Below, in pieces: positions 1 to 8,104 of a DNA stretch of 22,216 nt. Every line of letters starts with the position of its first letter. The stretch's first letter is position 1. Below the pieces are notes generated by a model. It made no database searches and was not told the origin of the DNA. It saw nothing but the letters and a program-made list of their open reading frames with translations. The position numbers and the translations under genes were made by a program. This stretch comes from Deltaproteobacteria bacterium (lineage in GTDB: Bacteria > Desulfobacterota_C > Deferrisomatia > Deferrisomatales > JACRMM01). The stretch lies in the NCBI GenBank assembly GCA_016218905.1, contig JACRCS010001023.1, positions 1-22,216 of the forward strand, in the 5' to 3' direction.

Positions 1-271
1 GAAGGCGATCCCCGGCCTCAAGCTCGTCGAGATGTACCGGAGTCGGGAGTCGGCCTGGTGCTGCGGGTCCGGCGGCGGCGTGAAGGAAGCGTTCCCCGAT
101 TTTGCGACCTGGACCGCGGCGGAGCGCCTCAAGGAGGCGAGGGCCGTGGGCGCGGAGGCCCTCGTCAGCGCCTGCGGCTGGTGCCGGCGGAACTTCCTCG
201 ACGCGATCGCTGAGGGCGCGGAACGGTTGGAGGTCTACGACGTCGTCGAGCTCGTGCAGCGGGCGATGTAG
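1..271 (+). CDS. CCG-domain iron-sulfur oxidoreductase subunit, C-terminal part (GlcF/HdrD-like)
   Basis: The gene is cut by the left edge; the open frame runs from base 2 to the TAG at 269-271. The visible 89 residues hold the signature of a cysteine-rich CCG domain: a CCGSGGG motif followed about 35 residues later by a second cysteine pair in SACGWC. In GlcF, HdrB/HdrD and related proteins this domain binds an iron-sulfur cluster and passes electrons to or from a partner flavoprotein. The next gene is a GlcD-like FAD-linked oxidase whose ATG lies 16 nt downstream behind a GGAAGGAG ribosome site, which supports a two-subunit dehydrogenase. The substrate cannot be told. The N-terminal ferredoxin or first CCG part lies outside the window. 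Confidence 0.8.
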   Translation, partial: KAIPGLKLVEMYRSRESAWCCGSGGGVKEAFPDFATWTAAERLKEARAVGAEALVSACGWCRRNFLDAIAEGAERLEVYDVVELVQRAM

Positions 272-287
272 GAAGGAGCAGATACCC

Positions 288-1883
288 ATGGCGCTCAGAG
301 ACTCCGAGTATCGGATCCTGGAGGACATCGTCGGGACGGAGAACATCACGAGCGAGCCGGCGATCCTCGACACGTACAACCAGGTCTGGGGAAACAAGGC
401 GCTCTTCGACCAGAAGTTCTCGCAGCGCCCCGCCGCGGTGCTCCTGCCGGGAAGTACCGAGGAAGTGCAGGCGGTGGTCACGGCGTGCAACGAGCACCGC
501 ATCGCGTTCAAGCCGTTCTCGTCGGGGTTTGAGTTCGTCTCTCTCACGCTTGCGAACGAGAGGGGGATTCTCCTCGACCTGAAGAGGATGGACCGGGTCT
601 TGGAGATCGACGCTGAAAACATGTGCGCCGTCGTCGAGCCCTACGTCGGAATCTACAGGCTCCAGAAGGAGTTGGCGCGGCACGGTCTGACGATCGGCGC
701 GGTGGGATGCGGCCCGAACGCCAACGTCATTGCGGCCTCGTGCTGCCATTTCGGCGGAGGCCTGACCGCAGTCAGCACCGGCGGCCTCGGACGCAGCGTC
801 CTGGGCGTGGAGTGGGTCCTGCCCACGGGAGAGATCGTGCGGCTGGGAGCGCCGGGGACTGGAGTCGGCTGGTTCACCGGCGACGGCCCAGGGCCGAGCC
901 TTCGCGGCGTGCTGAGAGGGCGCTCGGGCGCAAACGGCGGGCACGGCGTCATCACGAAGGCTGCCGTGAAGTGCTATCCCTGGTACGGAGGGGAGTGGAA
1001 GTTCCAAGGACAACCCGGAACCGTCACGTCCGCCAAGCGCGTTCCCGTGCCGGCGAACTACGAGAACTTCGTCCTCACGTTTCCGAGCCCCGACGACCTC
1101 TGGGAGGCCATGGCCCGAGTCGGAAGGGCGGAAATAGCCGCTTGCGTCATGGGCGCTTTTCTCTTCCCCCAGGAAGAGGGGAATGACGAACAGTGGGCGG
1201 AGATCCAGAAGCTCCAGCAGATCGGCTTCAACTGGGCGGAAGTTTCGACGAGGTCCGTGGCCATCGTCCTCGGGTCAGAGACCGCTCGGGGTATGGAATA
1301 TCGGAAGAACTGCCTGATGCACATCTGCCGGGAAATGGGCGGGGCGTCCATCCCGCTCGCCCCGGAACAGGCGTCGGCCCTGTTCGCCGGCGGGGTCTTC
1401 CATTTCGGTTTTCTCACCGAGGCCATCCGTCGCACGGGGGATTTCTTCGTCAATCCGACCCACGACGCCACCGTCGACATGGTCAAGATCGCTCGCAAAT
1501 CGACGATCGAGCTGATCCAACCTTACATGGACAAGGGCCTCGTTCAGCAGACCGGAGCCGTAGACTTGTACGCCACGGCCACCGAGCACAACTCGATCGG
1601 TTGCCACGTGGAGAACATCACGTTTTACGACCCCTGGGATCCGGATTCCCTTCAGGCCTTGCGGGAAATCGCCGAGCGCGGCGAGGATCCGCACGGCTCC
1701 CTCGGCGCGTTCGGGGTTCCCCAGCTGGGCGGCGGGCTCCAGATCGAGTTCGTCAACCACCTCCACCAGAAATGGGGCCCCGTCTACGACAACTACGACG
1801 CCTCGCTCCGGAAGATCAAGCAGGCGCTCGATCCCAACAACGTGGGGGACTGGTCGGCCTACGTGCCGCCGATCTTCCCGTAG
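288..1883 (+). CDS. FAD-linked oxidase (GlcD/vanillyl-alcohol-oxidase family)
   Basis: A 531-residue flavoprotein. Residues about 47-225 form the FAD-binding PCMH-type domain: the RPAAVLLPGSTEEVQAVV opening, a KPFSSG turn, and the Gly-rich GCGPNAN and CCHFGGGLT stretch. The end, KIKQALDPNNVGDWSAYVPP, is typical of the FAD-oxidase C-terminal domain. The start at 288 is chosen because GGAAGGAG lies at 271-278; an in-frame ATG 62 codons earlier lies inside the upstream gene and adds unlikely, Arg-rich sequence. Such proteins oxidise 2-hydroxyacids or phenolic/alcohol substrates and pass electrons to a CCG-type partner, here the gene just upstream. The stop codon TAG overlaps the left GTAG duplication of a mobile element. 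The family is firm and the substrate unknown. Confidence 0.88.
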   Translation: MALRDSEYRILEDIVGTENITSEPAILDTYNQVWGNKALFDQKFSQRPAAVLLPGSTEEVQAVVTACNEHRIAFKPFSSGFEFVSLTLANERGILLDLKRMDRVLEIDAENMCAVVEPYVGIYRLQKELARHGLTIGAVGCGPNANVIAASCCHFGGGLTAVSTGGLGRSVLGVEWVLPTGEIVRLGAPGTGVGWFTGDGPGPSLRGVLRGRSGANGGHGVITKAAVKCYPWYGGEWKFQGQPGTVTSAKRVPVPANYENFVLTFPSPDDLWEAMARVGRAEIAACVMGAFLFPQEEGNDEQWAEIQKLQQIGFNWAEVSTRSVAIVLGSETARGMEYRKNCLMHICREMGGASIPLAPEQASALFAGGVFHFGFLTEAIRRTGDFFVNPTHDATVDMVKIARKSTIELIQPYMDKGLVQQTGAVDLYATATEHNSIGCHVENITFYDPWDPDSLQALREIAERGEDPHGSLGAFGVPQLGGGLQIEFVNHLHQKWGPVYDNYDASLRKIKQALDPNNVGDWSAYVPPIFP

Positions 1884-2033
1884 CAGGCTGCTGAAAAAGC
1901 AGCCTGCGTGCGTCCCATGGAAGGGCGCCGAATCAAGGAGCTTGAAAAGCGTAGTGATTCGTGAGGGTTCGAAGGGGCCGCCCCCGAGAACCCGTAGCTG
2001 AAAAACCCCACGGAGGGGTTTTTCAGCACCCTG
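1884..2033. mobile_element. MITE-like element of four consecutive hairpins with terminal inverted repeats
   Basis: A non-coding 150-bp element. Left end CAGGCTGCTGAAAAA (1884-1898) and right end, read on the minus strand, CAGGGTGCTGAAAAA (2033-2019) agree at 14 of 15 positions. GTAG stands on both sides (1880-1883 and 2034-2037) as a possible target duplication. Four stem-loops fill most of it: 1883-1907 (10-bp stem), 1929-1961 (7-bp outer and 4-bp inner stem around a 4x4 internal loop), 1965-1993 (GGGTTC and GGGG stems around a 3x3 loop) and 1997-2027 (13-bp stem with A and T tracts). Deleting the element plus one GTAG leaves TAG, 15 nt, then ATG with the ribosome site intact, as expected in an operon. 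No transposase is encoded. A structured RNA is the alternative reading. Confidence 0.7.
1997..2027. terminator. A/T-tract hairpin, possible bidirectional terminator
   Basis: A perfect 13-bp stem GCTGAAAAACCCC pairs with GGGGTTTTTCAGC around a 5-nt loop. The five-A and five-T tracts lie inside the stem rather than after it, so termination efficiency is uncertain. It is the last hairpin of the mobile element between the two flavoprotein genes and could reduce transcription of the downstream gene. Confidence 0.4.
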
Positions 2034-2052
2034 GTAGGGGACGAGAGGTGCG

Positions 2053-3510
2053 ATGAGCTCGAGCGATCAGGAGAAGAGGGTGGTCGTGGCCGGGAGCGGC
2101 GCTGCGGGGCTCGCGGCTGCCGTGACCCTCGCCGAGGCTGGGTTTCAGGTGACCGTGTTCGAGAAGCGGTCGACTCCGGGGGGGAGCACGAATTTCGTGG
2201 AAGGCGTCTACGGGGTGGAGAGCGAACAGCAACTTCGCCGGAACATCGAAGAGACGCGAGACGACGGGTTCCGAGAGCTCATGGAGTACAGCCACTGGAG
2301 GGCCAACGCGTCCCTCGTGCGCGCCATCGTGAACCGGTCCGGAGAGAGCATTTCGTGGCTCGAGGAGCGCGGCGTTCCCTTCATCGGGCCGCGGGCGGAT
2401 TTCCTGGGCGGTCCTCCCGTCTGGCACCTCATCGAGGGCTTCGGCGTGGAGATGGTCAAAGCCCTGGTGGCTCGGGTGCTGGAGAAGGGGGGCGAGATCC
2501 GCTTCGACTCTGCATTGAAGGAGGTCGTCCGCGATCCGAGCGGGGCCATCTCCGGCGCCATCGTGGAAGACAAGCAGGGGCGTCGGATGCGGGAAGAAGC
2601 CGGTGCGGTGATCGTCGCGACGGGCGGCTATGCCAACAACGGCGAGTGGATCAAGAAGTACGCCGGACTCGAGAGCGGAAAGGACGCCTTCCCCGTGTTG
2701 ACCTTCGACAAGGACGGGGACGGCATCGCGGCAGCCTGGAACGCGGGTGCGGGTCAAGAGGGGCTGGGCGTCCTGATCTACAGCGTGGGCAGCCCTCCGA
2801 GAGCGATCAAGCCTCGAGACCACCTCCTGGGCGTCACGGCGCAACCCACGCTGTGGGTCAATCGGGCCGGGGTCCGATTCTGCGACGAGGCGATCGTCCA
2901 GAACATGATCCACACCGGAAACGCGTTGGCGAGACAGCCGGGAGGCTTCTGCTTCCGGATCTTCGACGATGGGCTGAAGGAGGAATGGGCGGAGAAGGGC
3001 GGTTTCAACCTCGGCAACTACGCCCCTCCTCGCACGCCGCTCACCAAGGTGGACGCGGAGCTGCGTGCCCTGCTCGAAGCGGGGAATCCTTTCGTGTTCG
3101 CGGCGGACACGATCGAAGAGCTGGCCGATCGGATGGGAGTCGAGCGTGGCGCCTTGGCCAAGACCGTCGCCGACTACAACCGCTTCTGCGAGCAGGGCTA
3201 CGATGAGCAGTTTGCGAAGGACCGGAGATATCTCAGGGCACTGAAGACCCCCAAGTACTACGGGCTGAAGTGTTACCCGGACTTCATCTGTACCTGCGGG
3301 GGAATCAAGATAAACCACAGGATCGAGGTACTCGAAGAGTCGGGGGAGGTCATCCCCGGTCTGTACGCGGCCGGCAGCGACACCGGCGGGATGTTCGGGG
3401 ACAGCTACGACGTCGCCGCGTCGGGGATCGCCAGCGGGTTCGCCGTAACCTCGGGCCGGATCGCGGGCGAGAACGCGGCAGCGTACGTCGAGGGTAGGAT
3501 CAGGAGATGA
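2053..3510 (+). CDS. FAD-dependent oxidoreductase, fumarate-reductase/KstD-like flavoprotein
   Basis: A 485-residue flavoprotein of the succinate dehydrogenase/fumarate reductase/3-ketosteroid dehydrogenase superfamily. The dinucleotide-binding motif GSGAAG is at residues 14-19, with Glu37 placed to bind the FAD ribose, followed by PGGSTNF. A second FAD contact, VATGGYANN, is at 188-196, and the C-terminal FAD motif YAAGSDTGGMFGDSY is at 438-452. There is no signal peptide or heme domain, so a soluble cytoplasmic enzyme is likely. The ATG follows an AGAGG ribosome site in a 15-nt stretch after the mobile element. Before that insertion it probably formed one tight operon with the oxidase and the CCG subunit. 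Members reduce or dehydrogenate C-C bonds; the substrate here is unknown. Confidence 0.87.
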   Translation: MSSSDQEKRVVVAGSGAAGLAAAVTLAEAGFQVTVFEKRSTPGGSTNFVEGVYGVESEQQLRRNIEETRDDGFRELMEYSHWRANASLVRAIVNRSGESISWLEERGVPFIGPRADFLGGPPVWHLIEGFGVEMVKALVARVLEKGGEIRFDSALKEVVRDPSGAISGAIVEDKQGRRMREEAGAVIVATGGYANNGEWIKKYAGLESGKDAFPVLTFDKDGDGIAAAWNAGAGQEGLGVLIYSVGSPPRAIKPRDHLLGVTAQPTLWVNRAGVRFCDEAIVQNMIHTGNALARQPGGFCFRIFDDGLKEEWAEKGGFNLGNYAPPRTPLTKVDAELRALLEAGNPFVFAADTIEELADRMGVERGALAKTVADYNRFCEQGYDEQFAKDRRYLRALKTPKYYGLKCYPDFICTCGGIKINHRIEVLEESGEVIPGLYAAGSDTGGMFGDSYDVAASGIASGFAVTSGRIAGENAAAYVEGRIRR

Positions 3511-3652
3511 TTCCCAAGCGGCGGGCCTTGGCGATGGCTCCCGTGCGGTTGTTCGTGCCGAGCTTGGTGGTAAGTGCGGCGAGTTGGCGCAGGCATCTTG
3601 CTGCGCCCGCACACAGAGGTTCGTGCATGCAAGGGGTCTCGCCGATACTCAT
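3500..3652 (-). pseudogene. Remnant of a LuxR-type HTH regulator (C-terminal end only)
   Basis: On the minus strand, an open stretch of about 50 codons ends at TGA (3502-3500) and finishes with KLGTNNRTGAIAKARRLGI. This matches the recognition-helix end and last helix of LuxR/GerE-type DNA-binding domains (typical pattern KLGVxNRTEAVARARELGL). The first half of the HTH and any sensor or ATPase domain are missing, and an in-frame TAG lies just upstream, so this is a decayed fragment. Its end overlaps the last 11 bases of the + strand flavoprotein gene. It marks the beginning of a degraded junction next to the defence operon. Confidence 0.6.
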
Positions 3653-4447
3653 GGCCTGGCTCTGCTACACCGGCCCCCGCGAAAACCTTTGCAACCTTTG
3701 CAGCGTCCCCAAGTCCCACACGGCCGGCGCGTCCGGCAGCGAAGGCATCCCCGAAAAGGCCTCGGTAGGCGCACACTTCACGATGGGCGGCGACGTGTCG
3801 CTCGAGTATGCCGTAGAGGCACTCAATCGGGAGGGCAAGAGTACCTCGCTGACCGCGCTCTCCAGAGCTTTGGGGAGCGCAGACAACTGAACCCAGTTCA
3901 GGGACTTGAGGGAGGAGTCCTCCACCAAGAACGGGGCAATGTTTGGGGGGCGGAGTCATTCAGAAGGGCGTTGCCATACGCTTCAGTTTACCAACTGAAT
4001 TCTGCAATCCTGATTAGGACGGCGTGAACGCAACGCTTCTCCCCATCGGAAACCCAACGTTTCTGAAAGGCTCCTCCTCCGCTGGAATCGAACTGCGCTG
4101 ACGCGTAAGCTGCCCGACGACGCCCGCGGCTTCTGCATCAAAATGGCCCGTGCGTGGTGCCACGCCCGTTTTGTGTCTCTGTAGGTAACCGTTGCGCCAA
4201 GGGTTTCAGAAATCAACTGTCGAGGATGGGCTAGACACGCGTTCCGTGTGGATCCTGTGTCACCGCGTCTTCCCGGGCGAGGTTGACCCGCCCGCTCGCG
4301 CGGGCAGAGAGAGGAGGCCGACGGCAAGCAAACCCAAGGACAAAGAACCTTCGGCTGATGAGATCCTTCCCTTTGTTTACCGATCGGCCGTGTCCGTACC
4401 GGCGCCGTCACCCTCGTAGCGAAGGATGCCGAAGTCCGAGATCTAGA
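3653..4447. other. Gene-poor junction between redox operon and defence operon
   Basis: I recognise no gene in this stretch; the open frames on both strands are short and resemble no family. It does hold small palindromes: CTGAAC/GTTCAG with a 3-nt spacer at 3887-3901, GGAGGA/TCCTCC at 3911-3923, TTCAGTT/AACTGAA with a 4-nt spacer at 3982-3999, and a GC-rich hairpin GCCCGC/GCGGGC with a TCGC loop at 4290-4305. None has a T-run in the right place to be a clear terminator for the minus-strand operon that ends at 4448. It is probably decayed DNA at the edge of an acquired island. Confidence 0.5.
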
Positions 4448-7039
4448 TCACGACCCTGGAGTGACCCTGACCCTTGCGCCTTGTACCCGCACCCGTACTT
4501 CGTCATAGATGTCGACTCCAATCTCCTCGGCCACTTCCAGAGTAGTCGCCAAGGCATAAGGCACGGCGTCCTCGAGTGCGCCTGCATCCGGTCGACAGCT
4601 CACACGCACTTCAAGGTTGTCGCCGTCAACAAATGCCGCAGCTCTGTCCCCTTCCAGCACCTCGTGCTGCACGGTCCCGCGCTGAACGGCGCGCCATTCG
4701 GCCTGTTGCCGCTTGATCTGCAGGGGATCGGTCGGGGGCGTGAACCAGAGATCTGCGCGCCTCCATGACTGGTGGGCCGCGTTGATCGGCGTGAGCCAGG
4801 CCAACGTGATGGTGAGCCGGCGCCAGCCGCGTCTTCCGCTCAGGCCAGGAGGCAGCGGGAATCTGTGTACGTGTGCCTGCTCGGCCTGGAGCTGACCGCC
4901 GCCGAGCGCAGTGACTCGATACCGCGTGCATTCGCGGACGCGCTCCGGTTCGATGCCCCCGTAGCCCAGGAGCCGGGTCACATACTCCTTAAACTGCCGG
5001 CTGTTCTGTCTCGTCCGCAGGATCTGGTCCAGCACCTGGCCCGCATCGCCCCACGACGCCGAGTGGACGAGCAGCACCTTCAACCACACGGCCCGAGGAA
5101 GCACATCGATCAGCTCGCCCCCGGGCTCGTCGCGGAGCTCCTCCAACACGTCGTACAGCTCGGACCCTGCGCGGGTCGCAAGCGCAGTCGCATTGCTCGT
5201 TCCCCGGCTATGCCACGTGTACGCGAGGTCTCCTGGCGTCTCTCCCGGCGCGGCGACACGCTGGCCGGGCGGGCGCGCTTGGGTGAGCACCTGAAGCGTG
5301 GCCGTCGGGCTCTGCGCCACGGCCTCACGCAGAACGACCCGGCCTCCTGGAATCAGGATGTCTGGCTTGATCGCTCGTCGATAGCCCATCCCCTGAGCGT
5401 TGATGACGCTGGGCAGGCCATCGCCGATGAACGGCTGAATCGTGTTGGGCGGTGGTGCTCCGGTCGACGCGTCCTGATGCACGGCCCCCACCGTGATCAC
5501 GTTGACCGCCTCGGCCGGCGAGAGCAGGCGCCGATTGCGGGCGTCCGCGGCCACAGCACGTAGCACCTCCGTCTGGAGGTCCGCCGCGCTCATCGCACGG
5601 AACTGTGCGCTCGTCGCGGCGAGCCCGATGTCATGCGGATGGTTGCCCGCGCTCACGACGAACAGGACGCGGTACTTCCAGGCCAGCCAGTCGAGCAGCC
5701 GGGCCAGGGGGCTCATGGCGCCGTCGAACAGACGATCACGAATGCCTATTGAGAGGTTGATGACGCTGACCCGCGGAGCGACTGGAGGCTCGCCACCGTC
5801 ACCGTCGAAGAGTCGGCGCACCGCCCGATGAATGAGGTCAACGACGAGAACCCGCTCGGGCACCGTCTCGGGGCGTGGCGTCACCCACGCCCGGGCATCC
5901 GGCTGAAGGATCGGCCGCACGTAGAGACGTCGGGCCAAGGCCGCTTCTGCTGCATCGAGATCCCCGTGCACGATGAGCGAGGCCATCGCGGTCCCGTGGC
6001 GCCGTTCGCTGGCCGGGTACTGGGCCTCGTATCCATCAGGGTCGTCCACGACCAGCCGGCCGGCAAGGCGACGATGGTTCTGCAGCGGAAGCCCATCGAA
6101 GAGGGCGACCACGGGGTCGCCGAGGACGGCGACCTGCGCCCCGGCTGGGGCAGGATCGGGCTGGAGGCCGCCCTCGCCGACGATTCCGGCCATCTGCCCG
6201 GCTGCGCGGAAGAACTGGACCTGCTCGCACTGCACCAGCGCTGCGTCGCGCCCGGCCTCTTCGAGAAGGGGTCTCACCGCCCCGATCGGGAGCCTTGCGA
6301 GCACCGCGTGATACGCGATCTCCTCGATCGTCGCTTCCTGCATCACCTGGCCGCCCAGTCCAGCCACGAGGCCGCTCACTCGGTCCCGAGCGCTGCTTCG
6401 CCGGTGAGGGTCGCTGCGAAACCAGAGCTCGATCTCGCACGGCACGACTTCTTGGTCGTGCTCGGCGCGCTCGGCCCAGTCGTCTAGGACTCCCGTCTCG
6501 ATGAGCCGGTCTCGCACACCCCACGGTCGAACGTCGCGGAGCTGTGCGAAGACGTCGCCCCACTTCCCGAGGCCCCAGGGCAGCGGCTGGTCCGCCTTCC
6601 AATGGTTCCAGAGCGACAGGATCTGCTGGAGCGCCTGCTGGTTCGTGAACACGAGGAACATGCGACCGCGCATGCGCTTGTCCGTCGGACCCCCCTCGCG
6701 ATCCGCGACGAAAAAGTCGTCATCCGGCGGGATGTCCTCCTCCTCGGCCTCGCCAAGCCACTCCAGCCCCTCGATGGTGCGAACCGCAACGATGAAGTCC
6801 AGGACCGGCCCGACGGTCTCGAGCACGATCACCTCTTCGGGCGCAAGGCCCGCTGCCTCCGTCCGAAGCCTCGCTCTGCGCGCGTCGAGCGCCTGCTGGA
6901 GGGCTGCGAGCCTCGGACCGAGACGTTCCTCCTGCCGCGGCTTGCTCGGCAGTCGAGGCGGGCCTCCGCCGCCCGTCTTGGTTGCACGCCCTTCCGGCTC
7001 GCCGGGTGCCGGCAGGATCAGCAGCGGACGCTCAGGCAT
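4448..7039 (-). CDS. Subtilisin-like S8 family peptidase, partner of the AAA+ ATPase
   Basis: An 863-residue subtilase. Counting from the start at 7039, the catalytic triad is Asp315 (ALFDGLP), His348 (RRHGTAMASL) and Ser615 (RGTSNATALA), with oxyanion Asn466 in VSAGN, so the enzyme appears active. About 300 residues of charged sequence precede the catalytic domain and about 230 follow it. There is no signal peptide, so it should act in the cytoplasm. An ATG at 7045 is also in frame; 7039 is preferred because GAGG lies 6 nt before it, and this gives the 8-nt overlap ATGCCTGA with the ATPase gene. AAA+ ATPase/S8 peptidase pairs recur in bacteria and are thought to act together, the ATPase controlling the protease. 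It is the last gene of the operon and probably an effector. Confidence 0.88.
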   Translation of the reverse strand: MPERPLLILPAPGEPEGRATKTGGGGPPRLPSKPRQEERLGPRLAALQQALDARRARLRTEAAGLAPEEVIVLETVGPVLDFIVAVRTIEGLEWLGEAEEEDIPPDDDFFVADREGGPTDKRMRGRMFLVFTNQQALQQILSLWNHWKADQPLPWGLGKWGDVFAQLRDVRPWGVRDRLIETGVLDDWAERAEHDQEVVPCEIELWFRSDPHRRSSARDRVSGLVAGLGGQVMQEATIEEIAYHAVLARLPIGAVRPLLEEAGRDAALVQCEQVQFFRAAGQMAGIVGEGGLQPDPAPAGAQVAVLGDPVVALFDGLPLQNHRRLAGRLVVDDPDGYEAQYPASERRHGTAMASLIVHGDLDAAEAALARRLYVRPILQPDARAWVTPRPETVPERVLVVDLIHRAVRRLFDGDGGEPPVAPRVSVINLSIGIRDRLFDGAMSPLARLLDWLAWKYRVLFVVSAGNHPHDIGLAATSAQFRAMSAADLQTEVLRAVAADARNRRLLSPAEAVNVITVGAVHQDASTGAPPPNTIQPFIGDGLPSVINAQGMGYRRAIKPDILIPGGRVVLREAVAQSPTATLQVLTQARPPGQRVAAPGETPGDLAYTWHSRGTSNATALATRAGSELYDVLEELRDEPGGELIDVLPRAVWLKVLLVHSASWGDAGQVLDQILRTRQNSRQFKEYVTRLLGYGGIEPERVRECTRYRVTALGGGQLQAEQAHVHRFPLPPGLSGRRGWRRLTITLAWLTPINAAHQSWRRADLWFTPPTDPLQIKRQQAEWRAVQRGTVQHEVLEGDRAAAFVDGDNLEVRVSCRPDAGALEDAVPYALATTLEVAEEIGVDIYDEVRVRVQGARVRVTPGS

Positions 7040-8033
7040 CGGCATCCTCGTGGCCGGTTGGCTTGGACGGGCTGAAGCGCTGCTCCCATTGTTTCAGCCG
7101 CTCCTCCACGATCTTCTTGATGTCCGCGTTCGGCAGCGTAAGGACGTACCGCCGTTGGACGTCGAGGCCAAACTGCTCGATCTCGGCGAAGCTCAGACCT
7201 TTCAGCCGCTTTCCGACGTTGCTGGCGGCTATGCCTAGCTTCACACCGAGGCGCTCCTCGAAACGGCGGAACCACTCTTGGACCTGCGCCTGATTGGGGG
7301 GAGGCAGGCGGAGCCGAAGCTGAAAGCGACGCCAGACCGCGCGATCGAGTAACTCCGGATGATTCGTCGCGGTGACGACGACTACGTAGCTCGGCAAGGC
7401 GTCGACCTGAAGGAGGAGCGAGCTGACGACTCTCTTGATCTCCCCAGTCTCGTGCACATCCCCGCGCTCTTTGCCGACGACGTCGAACTCGTCGAAGAAC
7501 AGGACGCAGCGCTGAGTCCGGACCTGCTCGAAGAGTCGTGAGAGCCGGACCGCGGTCTCGCCGAGATAGCTGGCGATGACGGACTCATAGCGGACCACGA
7601 GCAGGGAAATTGCCAGCTCGCTGGCGAGCGCCTCGGCGAGGGACGTCTTGCCGTTTCCGGGAGGACCCGCCACCAGAACACGGTGACGCGGCTCGAGGTT
7701 GTGAGCCCGCAGGAGGTCCGCGCGATGCTGCTCTTCTATGATCTCTCTGCACGCGCCGCCGACGACTTCCGGGAGGATCAGGTCGTCGAGTCGCCGACGC
7801 GGCTCGACCTCGAAGAAGAGGTCGGTTGGTGGGCTATTGCGCCGAGCCGGTACCGGCTGCGCGTGCGTGCTGCTTCCGTTCTGCTGGAGATGGCTTGCCA
7901 GGCGGTCGGCCAGTACGTGGTGCTGTTTGGCACGCTCCTCGGCGACGATCGCCTCGAGCGCCTTCCGGAACAGCAGATGGTCCCCGCGCGCGCCGGCGCG
8001 AACGATGTCCAAGAGAAGGTCAGCTCGCGCCAT
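7032..8033 (-). CDS. AAA+ ATPase (spastin/FtsH-like single AAA module) paired with S8 peptidase
   Basis: A 333-residue protein with one AAA+ module. Walker A GPPGNGKT is at residues 123-130, Walker B VLFFDEFD at 177-184, sensor-1 TATN at 221-224, and RAVWRRF at 231-237 supplies the arginine finger. The N-terminal 70 residues are a helical leader and a linker. The ATG at 8033 has a GGAGGT ribosome site 7 nt upstream. The gene lies 71 nt after the DUF499 gene and overlaps the S8 peptidase gene by 8 nt, a translational coupling that fits a fixed-ratio complex. The likely role is ATP-driven substrate delivery to, or regulation of, the peptidase; no protease domain is in the chain itself. Confidence 0.9.
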   Translation of the reverse strand: MARADLLLDIVRAGARGDHLLFRKALEAIVAEERAKQHHVLADRLASHLQQNGSSTHAQPVPARRNSPPTDLFFEVEPRRRLDDLILPEVVGGACREIIEEQHRADLLRAHNLEPRHRVLVAGPPGNGKTSLAEALASELAISLLVVRYESVIASYLGETAVRLSRLFEQVRTQRCVLFFDEFDVVGKERGDVHETGEIKRVVSSLLLQVDALPSYVVVVTATNHPELLDRAVWRRFQLRLRLPPPNQAQVQEWFRRFEERLGVKLGIAASNVGKRLKGLSFAEIEQFGLDVQRRYVLTLPNADIKKIVEERLKQWEQRFSPSKPTGHEDADA

Positions 8034-8104
8034 TACCGCACCTCCGGCAAGCGCGGCCAGTCGGGCTTCACGGCCCCGTCCTGATTTACCGGCATGCGCG
8101 TCAT

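Noticed and set aside
2023..3612. Long minus-strand open frame (529 codons) opposite the flavoprotein gene
   Set aside because: Its translation is Arg/Pro/His-rich and matches no family, while the + strand frame has clear FAD motifs; it is a GC-rich antisense shadow.
4066..4110. tRNA-like T-loop on the minus strand (GTTCGATTCC) that might mark an integration site
   Set aside because: The flanking bases do not form a T-stem, and no anticodon or acceptor stem can be drawn.
4290..4305. GC-rich hairpin as terminator of the defence operon
   Set aside because: It lies about 140 nt after the stop and has no T-run on the minus-strand side.
4370..4440. Possible C-terminal coding fragment after the S8 peptidase (minus-strand frame with ISDFGILRYEGDG)
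   Set aside because: Only about 21 codons after an in-frame TAG, no start, and similarity to any family is too vague.
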